Shown piece after piece: positions 7,071-15,532 of a DNA stretch of 64,000 nucleotides (position 1 is its first letter; every line of letters begins with the position of its first letter). The DNA comes from Spirulina sp034932185 (GTDB taxonomy: Bacteria; Cyanobacteriota; Cyanobacteriia; Cyanobacteriales; Spirulinaceae): positions 1 to 64,000 of the forward strand of contig NZ_JAYGHW010000094.1 in the NCBI RefSeq assembly GCF_034932185.1. The letters run 5' to 3'. Made by a program: the position numbers and the translations under genes. The notes under the pieces were generated by a model. That model saw only the letters and a program-made list of their open reading frames with translations. It was not told where the DNA came from and searched no databases.

Positions 7071-9974
7071 ATGGTTGAAGATTTTGGTGGTGATGCCATG
7101 ATGGATCGGGCGCTGGCTTGTCGGTTGGGGACGTTTGGGGCGGCGGTGGTGGTGGGGACGGCGGCGAGTGCGATCGCCGCTGCTAGTTTGGCCCCCGCAC
7201 TTCCCCTGTTAATCGCAGGGACAGCAGGAACCGCTCTTGCGTCGGTGGCGGCGGGGCTGTTTGCCAATGATTTGGGGGGGATTGATGCTCTAGGTGATCC
7301 GGATTTACGCAATGGGCATTTAACGCAGGCGGTGGGGGAGGCGATCGCCCTTGTGATTGAGGATGTAGCGAAAAACCAGGAGGGGCGATCGCGCCTGGCC
7401 CTGGAGGCATTAGCCCAAAATGCTCGTCAAAACTGGCCCAACATTGTTAAAGAAATTCTAGGCGATCGCACTCCAGCGGGGCTATTTGAGGAACGTTTAG
7501 CGGCGAATTACTTTGCAACGGCGGCGGAGCGGTCTAGCGAGGTGAAGGCGTTGGAGCGTTGGGAAGATTGGCGGCTGGTGATTGATGGGTTGCGGCCAGG
7601 GGCGCGGCGTTGGTTGCGACAGTCGTTAGGGGGGCGATTGCGGCGGTGGCGTGCCGGTGGGGTGTATCCCTTGGGGGCGTTGGATCAGGGTTTGGTGGAT
7701 GTGGTGGCGCAGGCTTTACATGAGCAGTTCCCGAAGGCGATCCGGGAGGTGTTGAAGCGGGATTTTGCGGCGGGAAAAGAGGCGTTTGCGGGGATGGTGT
7801 TTGATCTGTTGGGGAATGTAAAGGCGGGTCAGCAGGATTTGGCGAAACAGTTGGCGGAATGGCGGGCGGTTACGCCTTCTCTGTCTCAGGCATTGGCGGA
7901 GCAGTTGACGGCAGATTTGCAACGGTTAGAGGGGGTGGTGATTGAGCAGGGGATAGAAACCCGCAACACCGTAACCGAGGAGGGTGGAAAAACCCGCGAC
8001 ACCGTAACCCAAGAAGCGGATCGCATCATCTCAGAACTGAAACAACCACTCCCCACTCCCCACTCCCCACTTCCCCCTCCCACCAACCTCCCCCAATATC
8101 GTCGCACCGTCCCCAAGTTCGTCGGGCGGGATGTGGCGATGGATGAATTAACGGCGTTGGTGCAGGAATGCGAGACGGTGGCCATTGCGGCGGCGGTGTC
8201 CGGGATGGGGGGATTGGGTAAAACGGAGTTGGCTTGGCAGTGGGCGAATCGGGAATATGAGGCGGGGAATTTTCCCGGTGGGGTGGTGTGGTTGGATTTG
8301 GCGGCGGGGAATCCGGGGGAGCAGTTGGTGCTGTTTTATCAGACGGAGTTTAAGGTTGAAATTCCTGCTGAGTTAACGGAGGTTGGCCAGCGGGTGGACT
8401 ATTGTTGGCGGCATTGGTTGCGGCCGGGGGCGGTGTTGGTGGTGTTGGATGATGTGGTGCGGGAGCGGGATGGGGCGAAGTTGGCGATGTTTGGGCCGGG
8501 GGGGGTGTTTCGGGTGTTGTGGACGACGCGGGAGGAATGGTCAGGGGTGAAGCGGTATCCGTTGGATCAGCTTTCGGATGGGGCGGCGCGGGAGTTGTTG
8601 GCGAGTTATATTGACGCGGCGCGGTTGGATGCGGAACCGGAGGCGGTGGCGGGGGTGTTGCGGTGGTTTGGGGGGTCGCCGTTGGGGTTGGAGTTGGCGG
8701 GGCGATATTTGGCGCTCTACCGACCGCTCAAACTGGCGAACTATCTGAAGAGTTTAACCCTCACCCACCAATCCCTAACGAAGGAGAAGCGCGAAGAGAT
8801 GGGCTATCCCCACGGGCTGGAGGCGGCGTTGGCGTTGAGTTGGGAGCGGTTGGAGTCGGCGGCGGCGCGGCGGTTGGCGTTGCGGTGGGGGCTGTATGGG
8901 GCGGCTCCGATTCCGCTGACGGAGGCGGAGCAAGTGGACGGATTGGAGCCGTTGGTGGCGTTGATGAATTTGAGTTTGGTGGAGCAGGAGGGGGACGCGG
9001 TGCGGTTGCATCCGTTGGTGCGACAGTTTGTTCGTTCGCGTCTGGGTGTGGAGTTGACCCCGGAGGAGGGGGAGGTGTTGAAGCGAGAGGTGGCGGGCGC
9101 GATCGTAGCTCAGGGGCGACAGATTCCGGATGTGTTCACTATGGCGCAAGCGCGGGACTATGCCCCCTGGATTCCCCAATTGGAGGAGGTGGCGGGAGAG
9201 TTGTTGCCCTGGGTTGTGGATGAGGATGCTATATGGCCATTCATCAGTATTGCCCGATATTACCAAGGGCAAGGACTATATGAAACAGCCGAACCATGGA
9301 GGATTCAATGTGTTGAGATTGCACGGAAATTCTTGGGAGATCAAGATTCGGACACAGCAGGTGTAATTAACAGCTTAGCTTTGCTATATCGATTGCAAGG
9401 TAAGTATGAAAAAGCAGAAGCTCTGATTAATGAAGCCCTATCCATAATTAGCGAAAAATCACCTTCTAATCATCCCCACTTGGTTTATTTTCTCAGGAAT
9501 TTAGGAGGATTATATCAGTTGCAAGGTAAGTATGAAAAAGCCGACCCTCTTTATTTTAAGGTCTTATCTATTGATCGTGAAAGTCAGTCACTTGATTCTG
9601 CTGCTTTAGCAAGTAGCCTCAATAATCTGGCAAATTTGTATCGATTACAGGAAAGATATGATGAAGCAACAGTTCTTTTTGAAGAAGCTCTTTCAATTCA
9701 TCGCATTAGTCTAACTCCAAAAAATTCTAGTTTAGGTATGTGTCTTGTTAACTTTGCCCAATGTCAAGGAAAGCAGGGAAACCATGAAAGCGCTGAATCA
9801 AAAATGTTAGAGGGTATAGAAATATTATGTGATTCATTGAGCTTTGACCATCCAAAATTCCAAGAGAAGTTTCAGGAATGTATCAACTTCTACCGCACCG
9901 CCCTCGCCGCCGGACTCCCCGACACCCGCCTGCAAGCCCATCCCCTCGGCGACACGATCCGCTCTCGGTTGTAG
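7071..9974 (+). CDS. NLR-like STAND ATPase: hydrophobic N-terminus, NB-ARC, TPR repeats
   Basis: About 967 residues from the ATG at 7071, which follows a G-rich stretch; a GTG at 7035 is in frame. Residues ~20-65 are a hydrophobic Gly/Ala-rich segment of the glycine-zipper type. Residues ~70-320 are helical and unrecognised. A Pro-rich linker leads to an NB-ARC module beginning FVGRD, with P-loop GMGGLGKT at 378-385, Walker B VLVVLDDVV near 455 and a winged-helix part ending near RQFVRSRL. TPR repeats occupy about 735-930, with recurring LQGKYEKA units. Known bacterial NB-ARC/TPR proteins act as oligomerising sensors, several in phage defence. A membrane-active effector at the N-terminus is inference. 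DNA encoding the TPR region (about 9,230-9,870) is visibly AT-richer than the rest. Confidence 0.85.
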   Translation: MVEDFGGDAMMDRALACRLGTFGAAVVVGTAASAIAAASLAPALPLLIAGTAGTALASVAAGLFANDLGGIDALGDPDLRNGHLTQAVGEAIALVIEDVAKNQEGRSRLALEALAQNARQNWPNIVKEILGDRTPAGLFEERLAANYFATAAERSSEVKALERWEDWRLVIDGLRPGARRWLRQSLGGRLRRWRAGGVYPLGALDQGLVDVVAQALHEQFPKAIREVLKRDFAAGKEAFAGMVFDLLGNVKAGQQDLAKQLAEWRAVTPSLSQALAEQLTADLQRLEGVVIEQGIETRNTVTEEGGKTRDTVTQEADRIISELKQPLPTPHSPLPPPTNLPQYRRTVPKFVGRDVAMDELTALVQECETVAIAAAVSGMGGLGKTELAWQWANREYEAGNFPGGVVWLDLAAGNPGEQLVLFYQTEFKVEIPAELTEVGQRVDYCWRHWLRPGAVLVVLDDVVRERDGAKLAMFGPGGVFRVLWTTREEWSGVKRYPLDQLSDGAARELLASYIDAARLDAEPEAVAGVLRWFGGSPLGLELAGRYLALYRPLKLANYLKSLTLTHQSLTKEKREEMGYPHGLEAALALSWERLESAAARRLALRWGLYGAAPIPLTEAEQVDGLEPLVALMNLSLVEQEGDAVRLHPLVRQFVRSRLGVELTPEEGEVLKREVAGAIVAQGRQIPDVFTMAQARDYAPWIPQLEEVAGELLPWVVDEDAIWPFISIARYYQGQGLYETAEPWRIQCVEIARKFLGDQDSDTAGVINSLALLYRLQGKYEKAEALINEALSIISEKSPSNHPHLVYFLRNLGGLYQLQGKYEKADPLYFKVLSIDRESQSLDSAALASSLNNLANLYRLQERYDEATVLFEEALSIHRISLTPKNSSLGMCLVNFAQCQGKQGNHESAESKMLEGIEILCDSLSFDHPKFQEKFQECINFYRTALAAGLPDTRLQAHPLGDTIRSRL
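8047..8081. repeat. Heptanucleotide tandem tract inside the NLR-like gene
   Basis: Successive CCACTCC/CCACTTC heptamers lie within the coding sequence and encode the Thr/Pro/Ser-rich linker just before the NB-ARC domain. The same heptamer, on the other strand, forms an intergenic tract at 46,821-46,870. The tract keeps the reading frame open here. Confidence 0.6.
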
Positions 9975-9995
9975 TTTTTCCCATCCATCCCCATC

Positions 9996-10247
9996 ATGAA
10001 CAGTTTCACCATCACCTACCACGACACCCTCCCCGATGCCCTTCAAGTCAATCGCGATCGCTTTGAAGAAGAAGCACGGTGGGCAATGGCCGTCAAACTC
10101 TTTGAATTGGGGCGATTATCCTCCGGTTTAGCTGCAAGCTTAATCCCGTGCGATCGCGTTACCTTTTTGCTCAAACTTGCTGATTATGGCGTTGCCGCGA
10201 TCGACCTTGACGAAGACGAATTAATTGCAGATCTTGATCATGCTTAA
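9996..10247 (+). CDS. UPF0175-family antitoxin
   Basis: An 83-residue protein of the UPF0175 family, small helix-turn-helix-like antitoxins. The family pattern is visible in the central RWAMAVKLFELGRLSSGLAA segment and the C-terminal half containing TFLLKLADYGV. It begins 21 bp after the NLR-like gene and overlaps the downstream DUF3368 gene by 8 bp, the usual arrangement for this toxin-antitoxin class. It is predicted to neutralise the PIN-like toxin and to repress the operon. The first ~16 codons recur as a broken copy at 13,176. Confidence 0.85.
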   Translation: MNSFTITYHDTLPDALQVNRDRFEEEARWAMAVKLFELGRLSSGLAASLIPCDRVTFLLKLADYGVAAIDLDEDELIADLDHA

Positions 10248-10749
10248 CACCCTGCGCAAAACCATTGTCACCAATACCTCGCCACTCATTGCCATTGTTG
10301 CAGCGACAGGTGATCTAACCTTGCTTAAAAACTTACAATTGCAAACCATTGTTCCCTGTGAAGTAGCCCAAGAAATTCGTTGCGGTGGAGGCGATCGCCT
10401 AGGAACTCAAGCCTTTAATCAAGCGACTTGGTTAGAGATACAATCTGAACCGATCAATATTGCCCCTTATCTTCTCAATACCCTGGATCGCGGCGAAGCT
10501 TCCGTTATTCAAACTGCACTCAATCGTCAAATTGAAACTGTGTGTATTGATGAAAAAGTCGGGCGACGAGTTGCCCGCCTCAGTCAACTACAACTCACGG
10601 GTAGTATTGGTTTACTGCTCAAAGTCAAAGAAAATGGTCAACTAGATTCAATAGCAAACGCGATCCAGAGAATGCAACAATCAGGCATTCGTTTAAGTGA
10701 GCGTGTGATTCATTTTGCAATGGTGCGATCGGGAGAAATGCAGCAATGA
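10240..10749 (+). CDS. DUF3368 PIN-like toxin
   Basis: A 169-residue protein starting at the ATG at 10240, which overlaps the antitoxin stop; an in-frame TTG at 10225 is possible but less likely. The N-terminal IVTNTSPLIAI strand, the central LDRGEASVI motif (Asp, Glu) and CIDEKVGRRVA (Asp, Glu, Arg) match DUF3368, a family with a PIN-like nuclease fold. In the N-terminal motif Asn sits where many PIN domains have the first Asp; this variant is also seen in the family. Predicted role: RNase toxin held in check by the UPF0175 protein upstream. The ORF appears intact. Confidence 0.85.
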   Translation: MLNTLRKTIVTNTSPLIAIVAATGDLTLLKNLQLQTIVPCEVAQEIRCGGGDRLGTQAFNQATWLEIQSEPINIAPYLLNTLDRGEASVIQTALNRQIETVCIDEKVGRRVARLSQLQLTGSIGLLLKVKENGQLDSIANAIQRMQQSGIRLSERVIHFAMVRSGEMQQ

Positions 10750-10793
10750 GCTTTTACAAACGGCTTGAAAACCCAGTGCGATCGCCTAAATGT

Positions 10794-10851
10794 GGGCGCA
10801 AGCATTGCGCCCCTACAGAACAATCGCCGTAGGGGCGCAACGCTTGCGCCC
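10794..10851. repeat. Inverted repeat with 23-bp arms, possible bidirectional terminator
   Basis: Arms at 10,794-10,816 and 10,829-10,851 are complementary at 22 of 23 positions with a 12-base spacer. The outer sequence is GGGCGCAAG and the inner GCGCCCCTAC. It lies between the ends of two converging genes (DUF3368 toxin and pdxJ), so it could terminate both. The G/C-rich GTAGGGGCGC edge resembles the ends of the dispersed 52-bp element found elsewhere in the window. Confidence 0.6.
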
Positions 10852-10875
10852 TCCGATCCGCTTTTTTCGTAAAGT

Positions 10876-11598
10876 TTAGAGCTTTCCACGCATGGCCTTT
10901 TTCATATCCTGCACCGCCCGCTCCATCCCCACCAAAGCGGCCCGGCTGATAATCGTGTGGCCAATGTTCAATTCTTCCATGTGGGGAATTGTGGCAACGG
11001 GGTAAACGTTTTGGTAGGTGAGGCCATGGCCCGCATTGACCCGCAACCCCAAACGGTGGGCCAAGATCGCCCCTTCCGTGAGGATCGCCAATTCTCCGGC
11101 CCTTGCCGCTTCCCCTTCAGCGTTGGCATAGGTTCCGGTGTGGAGTTCGATAAATTGCGCTCCGGTTTGGGATGCGGCTTCGATTTGGGGGGCATCGGCA
11201 TCAATGAACCAACTGACGGGAATGCCGGCCCCTTGGAGGCGATCCACTACAGAGCGATAGCGATCGCCATCCGCCAAAAGGTTTAACCCCCCCTCAGTGG
11301 TGATTTCTTCGCGTTTTTCGGGAACGAGGGTGACATAATCGGGTTTGATATCGAGGGCGATCGCCACCATCTCATCGGTAGCGGCCATTTCCAAATTCAA
11401 ATGGGTCTGCACGGTTTCCCGCAACACCCGAATATCGCGGTCTTGAATATGGCGACGGTCTTCCCGCAAATGGGCGGTAATCCCATCGGCCCCCGCCAAT
11501 TCCGCCAAAAATGCCGCCGCCACCGGCTCCGGCTCGACGGTCTGCCGCGCTTGGCGAATCGTTGCCACATGATCAATATTTACACCCAGAGTTGCCAC
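10876..11598 (-). CDS. pdxJ: Pyridoxine 5'-phosphate synthase
   Basis: PdxJ condenses 1-deoxyxylulose 5-phosphate with 3-amino-2-oxopropyl phosphate to make pyridoxine 5'-phosphate. The protein shows TLGVNIDHVATIRQAR at its N-terminus, ITAHLREDRRHI with active-site His and Glu/Arg, TLVPEKREEITTEGG, and the C-terminal NAGHGL and NIGHTIISRA motifs. The GTG at 11598 is chosen as start because it gives the normal family length (240 residues) and is preceded by GGAGAG six bases upstream. An ATG at 11685 would add 29 unrelated residues. It is flanked by acquired-looking genes but is itself a normal core gene. Confidence 0.95.
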   Translation of the reverse strand: MATLGVNIDHVATIRQARQTVEPEPVAAAFLAELAGADGITAHLREDRRHIQDRDIRVLRETVQTHLNLEMAATDEMVAIALDIKPDYVTLVPEKREEITTEGGLNLLADGDRYRSVVDRLQGAGIPVSWFIDADAPQIEAASQTGAQFIELHTGTYANAEGEAARAGELAILTEGAILAHRLGLRVNAGHGLTYQNVYPVATIPHMEELNIGHTIISRAALVGMERAVQDMKKAMRGKL

Positions 11599-11856
11599 AG
11601 TATTCTCTCCACAGATCCGGGAAATCATCCTACTACGAATCGTGGGCTGTCTCTCACTCCCCATCGCTTCGGGCCAATTCACCACCAGCCCCCGCGTCCT
11701 TAAAATCTAAAGGATTTGGGATGAGATGTAACATTTTATTCAAGATTTAGCTTTGTTTGTAAATTTTTGATGTGCAGATCGCTTGTCTTGACAAAGTGAT
11801 CAAAAAATGTGTGTTATCTTTAGGCGGTGTTGGTTTGTCAAACTTCCGCGAAAATT

Positions 11857-11940
11857 ATGAGCATGAAAATCTATCACACCTGCGCTGGCTTCCTCGCCGC
11901 TTGCCTTTGCTCCTTGAGTGCTGCGCCCACGTTAACCTAG
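11857..11940 (+). pseudogene. 27-codon signal-peptide ORF, probable truncated gene
   Basis: ATG at 11857 opens a 27-residue frame with a Lys-containing start, a hydrophobic core (FLAACLCSLSAA) and a plausible signal peptidase site after SAA, then stops at TAG 11938-11940. It looks like the leader of an exported protein whose body has been lost where the AT-rich segment with the TM2 gene begins. It could also be a short leader peptide. The rest of 11,599-12,015 holds the pdxJ upstream region and no other gene. Confidence 0.35.
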
Positions 11941-12015
11941 TGTCCACCTGACATAGAGTTAAAAATTGCTCATTGTGGCATCTTCTTAATAATTGTTATC
12001 AAATGTAAAAAGATA

Positions 12016-13080
12016 ATGAAAAAATATTTTCTTGATGAACAAAAAAGGCAAACAACTAAGAAATTATATCAACTAAATACTCTAAACATAATATTTTTAG
12101 GAGGACTACATCGTTTCCACATAGGACACAATAACCTATTGAGTTTTTTGTACTTATTAACGTGTGGGTTTGGAGGATTTGGTGCAGTCTTAGATTTAAG
12201 ATGTATGCCTAATTTGGCAAAGAAAAAAATCCAGCCAACGCAAGAACACAATACTGCAATTCCAAAAGTGTGGCAGGGCTGTATGTTAGAATTTTCAGCA
12301 AGGTCTACTATTCAATCTCAAGTAAAAAATATAGAAACGTGCGTTCTGTCTATTGATTTTGAAAAGCAGCGAACCAAAAGAATTCTAAGACAGGTTGACA
12401 ATAAAATACTGTCGTTGATAGAAGGTACTGCTGGTTTTTTTACATCAGCCTTGATCACAATTCTGGGTTCAAGTATTAAAGCTATGCTGACTGGAGACTT
12501 CGATTGGAGTATGGGATTCAGCATTGACAGTTTTCAGGACATTCAATACATTGCCGAATGTACAAAAAGTGGTGTTGAAGGATGGAGTACGTCAACGCTA
12601 TCGCGTCAGCAAAAAGTTAACTATCTCGTTCTGGCAATCAAAAATCTTGAAGAGTTAAAAAAAAGCTATTGCCAACTAATTGATCTTGGCAGAAAGGCAC
12701 AAATGTCCGACACATTTTTAAATGAAATAAAAAATAAAGAAAAACAATATATGGCATTTTGCCAAAAAATTCTAGGTAGGAATCAAAATATTCGAGATTT
12801 CATAACTATAGCTTGTTTCATTTTGTTGGCATTTGTTTACATTAAAATCATATTTTTTTCTTTGTTTTATTTTTGGATTCTCTTTTTTGTTGCATTACCT
12901 GTGGCCTCTCTCTTGTGTGTTTATCTTGATCACAATGCAAAAATCACTCTTTCTAAGATGCAAGAAGAAAATGAAATTGTAGTGATTTGGAAGAAAATTT
13001 ATGAAATACAAAAAACCTTGACACAAATGCAATTTATTTCTGTTATCAAGAAGTTTGAAAACGATCTAAACTTGAAGTAA
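12016..13080 (+). CDS. TM2-domain membrane protein, AT-rich
   Basis: A 354-residue protein. Residues ~10-62 resemble a TM2 domain: FLGGLHRFHIGH followed by a hydrophobic stretch with LLTCGFGGFGAVLDL, where the Gly-His-Arg-Phe and the Asp before the membrane exit fit the family. The middle (~80-255) is mostly helical and soluble and contains a weaker hydrophobic segment near 140-155. A strong pair of membrane segments lies at ~257-305 and a charged coiled-coil-like tail follows. Base composition is far more AT-rich than that of pdxJ or the GH3 gene. It stands between two gene fragments (11,857 and 13,176), suggesting insertion. Function unknown. Confidence 0.75.
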   Translation: MKKYFLDEQKRQTTKKLYQLNTLNIIFLGGLHRFHIGHNNLLSFLYLLTCGFGGFGAVLDLRCMPNLAKKKIQPTQEHNTAIPKVWQGCMLEFSARSTIQSQVKNIETCVLSIDFEKQRTKRILRQVDNKILSLIEGTAGFFTSALITILGSSIKAMLTGDFDWSMGFSIDSFQDIQYIAECTKSGVEGWSTSTLSRQQKVNYLVLAIKNLEELKKSYCQLIDLGRKAQMSDTFLNEIKNKEKQYMAFCQKILGRNQNIRDFITIACFILLAFVYIKIIFFSLFYFWILFFVALPVASLLCVYLDHNAKITLSKMQEENEIVVIWKKIYEIQKTLTQMQFISVIKKFENDLNLK

Positions 13081-13175
13081 TTTATCTCCTGTGATAATCT
13101 TCACTGAATCATCAAGAATTCTCATCATAATTCAAAAGAGTTATTTTTTGTCCCTAAATACTTCAGAAGTTAATA

Positions 13176-13337
13176 ATGAACAGTTTCACCATGATCTACC
13201 ACGACACCCTTCCCGATGCCCGCCAAATCGACTGCTTAATCTTGTGCGGGATGCTCACCCACCTGTGCCAAAACTCGACGCAGATTCACAACACTATCTC
13301 GATTTCTGGCGGGGTTAACATTGCGTATAAACTCTGA
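13176..13337 (+). pseudogene. Broken second copy of the UPF0175 antitoxin 5' end
   Basis: The first ~48 bases from the ATG at 13176 match the start of the intact antitoxin gene at 9996 with three mismatches (MNSFTMIYHDTLPDA against MNSFTITYHDTLPDA). Beyond about codon 19 the frame continues into unrelated sequence and stops after 53 codons, overlapping the 3' end of the opposite-strand gene. The helix-turn-helix part is absent, so it cannot be a working antitoxin. It is a scar of a deleted or partly copied toxin-antitoxin locus. Confidence 0.65.
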
Positions 13338-13669
13338 AAATCCACTTGACGCAATTGAGCTAAAGTGGCGATCGCCCCCACCCTTTCCGCATTCCACGCT
13401 TCCAACAAATCGCTATAGGTGAGAAATTCTTGATAGGCTCGGTCATCTAAAGTCTCAGTTGCTAATTGTTCCTGGAGTTTTTGCCATCGTGCCTGCTGCG
13501 AATCCGGTAAACGGCGTTGAATAATACTTAATAATTCCACTTCTTGGGCAGCTTGATTTATCCGCTGCGTAAGGTCTTCCAGATATTGCATCGCATCAGC
13601 TAAAGCTGTTGCGGGGAGTTGTTCCACTAATTGATGAAGGTGTTGGCGAGAGACGGTAGCAGATTCCAT
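13286..13669 (-). CDS. Conserved hypothetical protein, possible TA-associated
   Basis: A 127-residue, mostly helical protein. The N-terminus (LHQLVEQLPATALADAMQYL) resembles the helical start of small antitoxin-like proteins that begin with a leucine-rich helix. The C-terminal part (NAERVGAIATLAQLRQVDF) matches a pattern I associate with short cyanobacterial proteins often encoded beside PIN or HNH nucleases. No catalytic motif is visible. Its last codons overlap the antitoxin fragment on the other strand. No partner gene is adjacent, so it may be an orphan. Confidence 0.6.
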   Translation of the reverse strand: MESATVSRQHLHQLVEQLPATALADAMQYLEDLTQRINQAAQEVELLSIIQRRLPDSQQARWQKLQEQLATETLDDRAYQEFLTYSDLLEAWNAERVGAIATLAQLRQVDFQSLYAMLTPPEIEIVL

Positions 13670-13846
13670 GAGCCTAGACGTAATCTACAATGCAATTGAT
13701 TTTAACCAATAACTGAGCCTCCCATCCAGTCAATCGGTTTCTGAACCCTTGGGAAGACAACTATCCCAACATGGTTCAGGATGAACAACTGAGAGCATGA
13801 GACCCCGAATTCCCACCACATCAGCCGGGAGATCATCCTCCTCGAA

Positions 13847-15532
13847 TCACTCCGCCGCCGGCCAATCCACCGCCAGCACCACCGGAAATTCCGTCAAAAA
13901 CTCCCGGTCTTCCGTAATGTGGGGAATCTTTAATTGAGAATCAAACATTCCTCGCCGGATCTGCCGTTGGCGCACCTGCACAAAACTCCCCGGCGCTAAC
14001 ACCCGTAAACAAGGGGGCGGCACTTGGCTCGATCGCACCGTGCCATAGGGTTGATTAACCTGAATGAGCCAATATTCAAACCGCTGTAAAAAGGCTTGGG
14101 GATCGCTGAGATCATGACCGGGGGCCAATTCAATATTGACCACATAACGGGCGGGAAACTCCCCATCGGAAAGCGTGATACAAAAATCATCCAGCTTAAT
14201 GCCAAACTCCGCCTGAAGCTTTTCCATCACCTGGATCGTGTGAAATTCCGTCGTTTTTTCCGTCGTCGAAGACAGCAAACCCCCGTAGCGATGGCGAAAC
14301 ACAATCAAGGGGGCCTCATGGTAATAGCCCACCACCTCCACCACATCGCCAATATCGTAGCGATAGAGGCCGCTATAACTGGTGACGAGAACACGATAGC
14401 GATCGCCCACCGTTAACTCATGGGGTAACAACGTTTGCGGCTGCTCCTGACCCCATTGATCCGGCGGCATAAACTCAAAAAAACCGCTCTCAATGGCGAG
14501 AATTCCTGCATCACTGTCTAAATCCGGGCAAACGCTAAAACTCGCTTCCGCCGTCCCATAGATCCCCCCAAATACCGGCGTATCGCCAAAATAATCCGGA
14601 AAACGGCGCAGATAAAAATCAGAAGTTCCCCCCCGTGCCGTGGTGATATAGCTGAGGTGGGGCCAGGCCAGTTGCGGCGTGAGGCGGCCATTAGCTCTGT
14701 AAATGGCGGCTAACTCCTCCGCCCTTTGGGGATGGGGCCGCCAGCGTTTTTCTAACTGTTGGCGGATGAGGGGATCGAGGGTGAGCCAGGGGGCGATCGC
14801 CCCTGTTCGCAAATCACTAATCAACGCCTCGGCGTACTGCTCCAAATAAGCACAGGTACGCAGAATCAACATCGGGAAATTCGCCACCCAACCCCGCAAT
14901 TGTGGGTTAGCCAAGCCAAACAGCAGGCAAATATAATGGCGGCTATCAATATCGCCAATTTCCAACGCCGCAAAAGGTTGACTAAACAGTTGATCCACCA
15001 AATGCTTCCCCTCGCGGATACTGCCAGCGGTGACGGGGCCGTAGGGAATCCCCGCCGGAGTGAGGCCCTGGAGTTGGGCGTTATTCGTGAGCAGAGCTTT
15101 ACCAAAGGGGCGGCCCCGTTTTTCCAGACCCGCAATCATAAACCCAATACTGGCCAGATCCGCCCGCCGCAGAAATTTCTGATAACGAGCGGTGACGGGG
15201 ACGCGCTTTTTATTCCCCGTTGAGCCGCTGGTGAGGTTGATATATTTCACCGGGTCGGGGTTGAGCACATTCTGCTCCCCTTGGGCGATGCGATCGGCGT
15301 AGGGTTCGTAAAAACTGTAATTGTAGATGGGGACTTGTTCGCGAAATTGGCCCACAGTTTGGATCTGCCCTAACCCGAATTTTTGCCCCAGTTCTGTGGA
15401 TTGATGGGCTGTTAAATATTTCGTCAAAAAGGCCGTTTGGGTAGCCGCTACCTGATGCGTTTTACGGATCAGGCGGTGCTTGGCATAGGTGGTATAGGCA
15501 GCAATCAGCGAAAAGGTAAGACTATCAGCCAT
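13847..15532 (-). CDS. GH3-family acyl-adenylate/amide synthetase
   Basis: A 561-residue member of the GH3 superfamily, the family of plant auxin- and jasmonate-conjugating enzymes, within the adenylate-forming (ANL) fold. Visible features are the ATP-binding loop LTSGSTGNKKR at ~100-110, YGTAEASFSV in the second nucleotide motif, and YRYDIGDVVEVVGY near the hinge to the C-terminal domain. Family members adenylate a carboxylic acid and often transfer it to an amino acid. The substrate of bacterial members is generally unknown. The gene stands alone on this strand with no biosynthetic partner in sight. Full length for the family. Confidence 0.9.
   Translation of the reverse strand: MADSLTFSLIAAYTTYAKHRLIRKTHQVAATQTAFLTKYLTAHQSTELGQKFGLGQIQTVGQFREQVPIYNYSFYEPYADRIAQGEQNVLNPDPVKYINLTSGSTGNKKRVPVTARYQKFLRRADLASIGFMIAGLEKRGRPFGKALLTNNAQLQGLTPAGIPYGPVTAGSIREGKHLVDQLFSQPFAALEIGDIDSRHYICLLFGLANPQLRGWVANFPMLILRTCAYLEQYAEALISDLRTGAIAPWLTLDPLIRQQLEKRWRPHPQRAEELAAIYRANGRLTPQLAWPHLSYITTARGGTSDFYLRRFPDYFGDTPVFGGIYGTAEASFSVCPDLDSDAGILAIESGFFEFMPPDQWGQEQPQTLLPHELTVGDRYRVLVTSYSGLYRYDIGDVVEVVGYYHEAPLIVFRHRYGGLLSSTTEKTTEFHTIQVMEKLQAEFGIKLDDFCITLSDGEFPARYVVNIELAPGHDLSDPQAFLQRFEYWLIQVNQPYGTVRSSQVPPPCLRVLAPGSFVQVRQRQIRRGMFDSQLKIPHITEDREFLTEFPVVLAVDWPAAE

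Noticed and set aside
8663..9223. Long Gly/Val-rich frame (+) inside the NLR-like gene
   Set aside because: It is the shifted frame of GC-rich codons in the NLR-like gene; extreme Gly content and no start context.
11940..13175. Insertion sequence carrying the TM2 gene
   Set aside because: No transposase and no terminal inverted repeats seen; described as an AT-rich insertion only.
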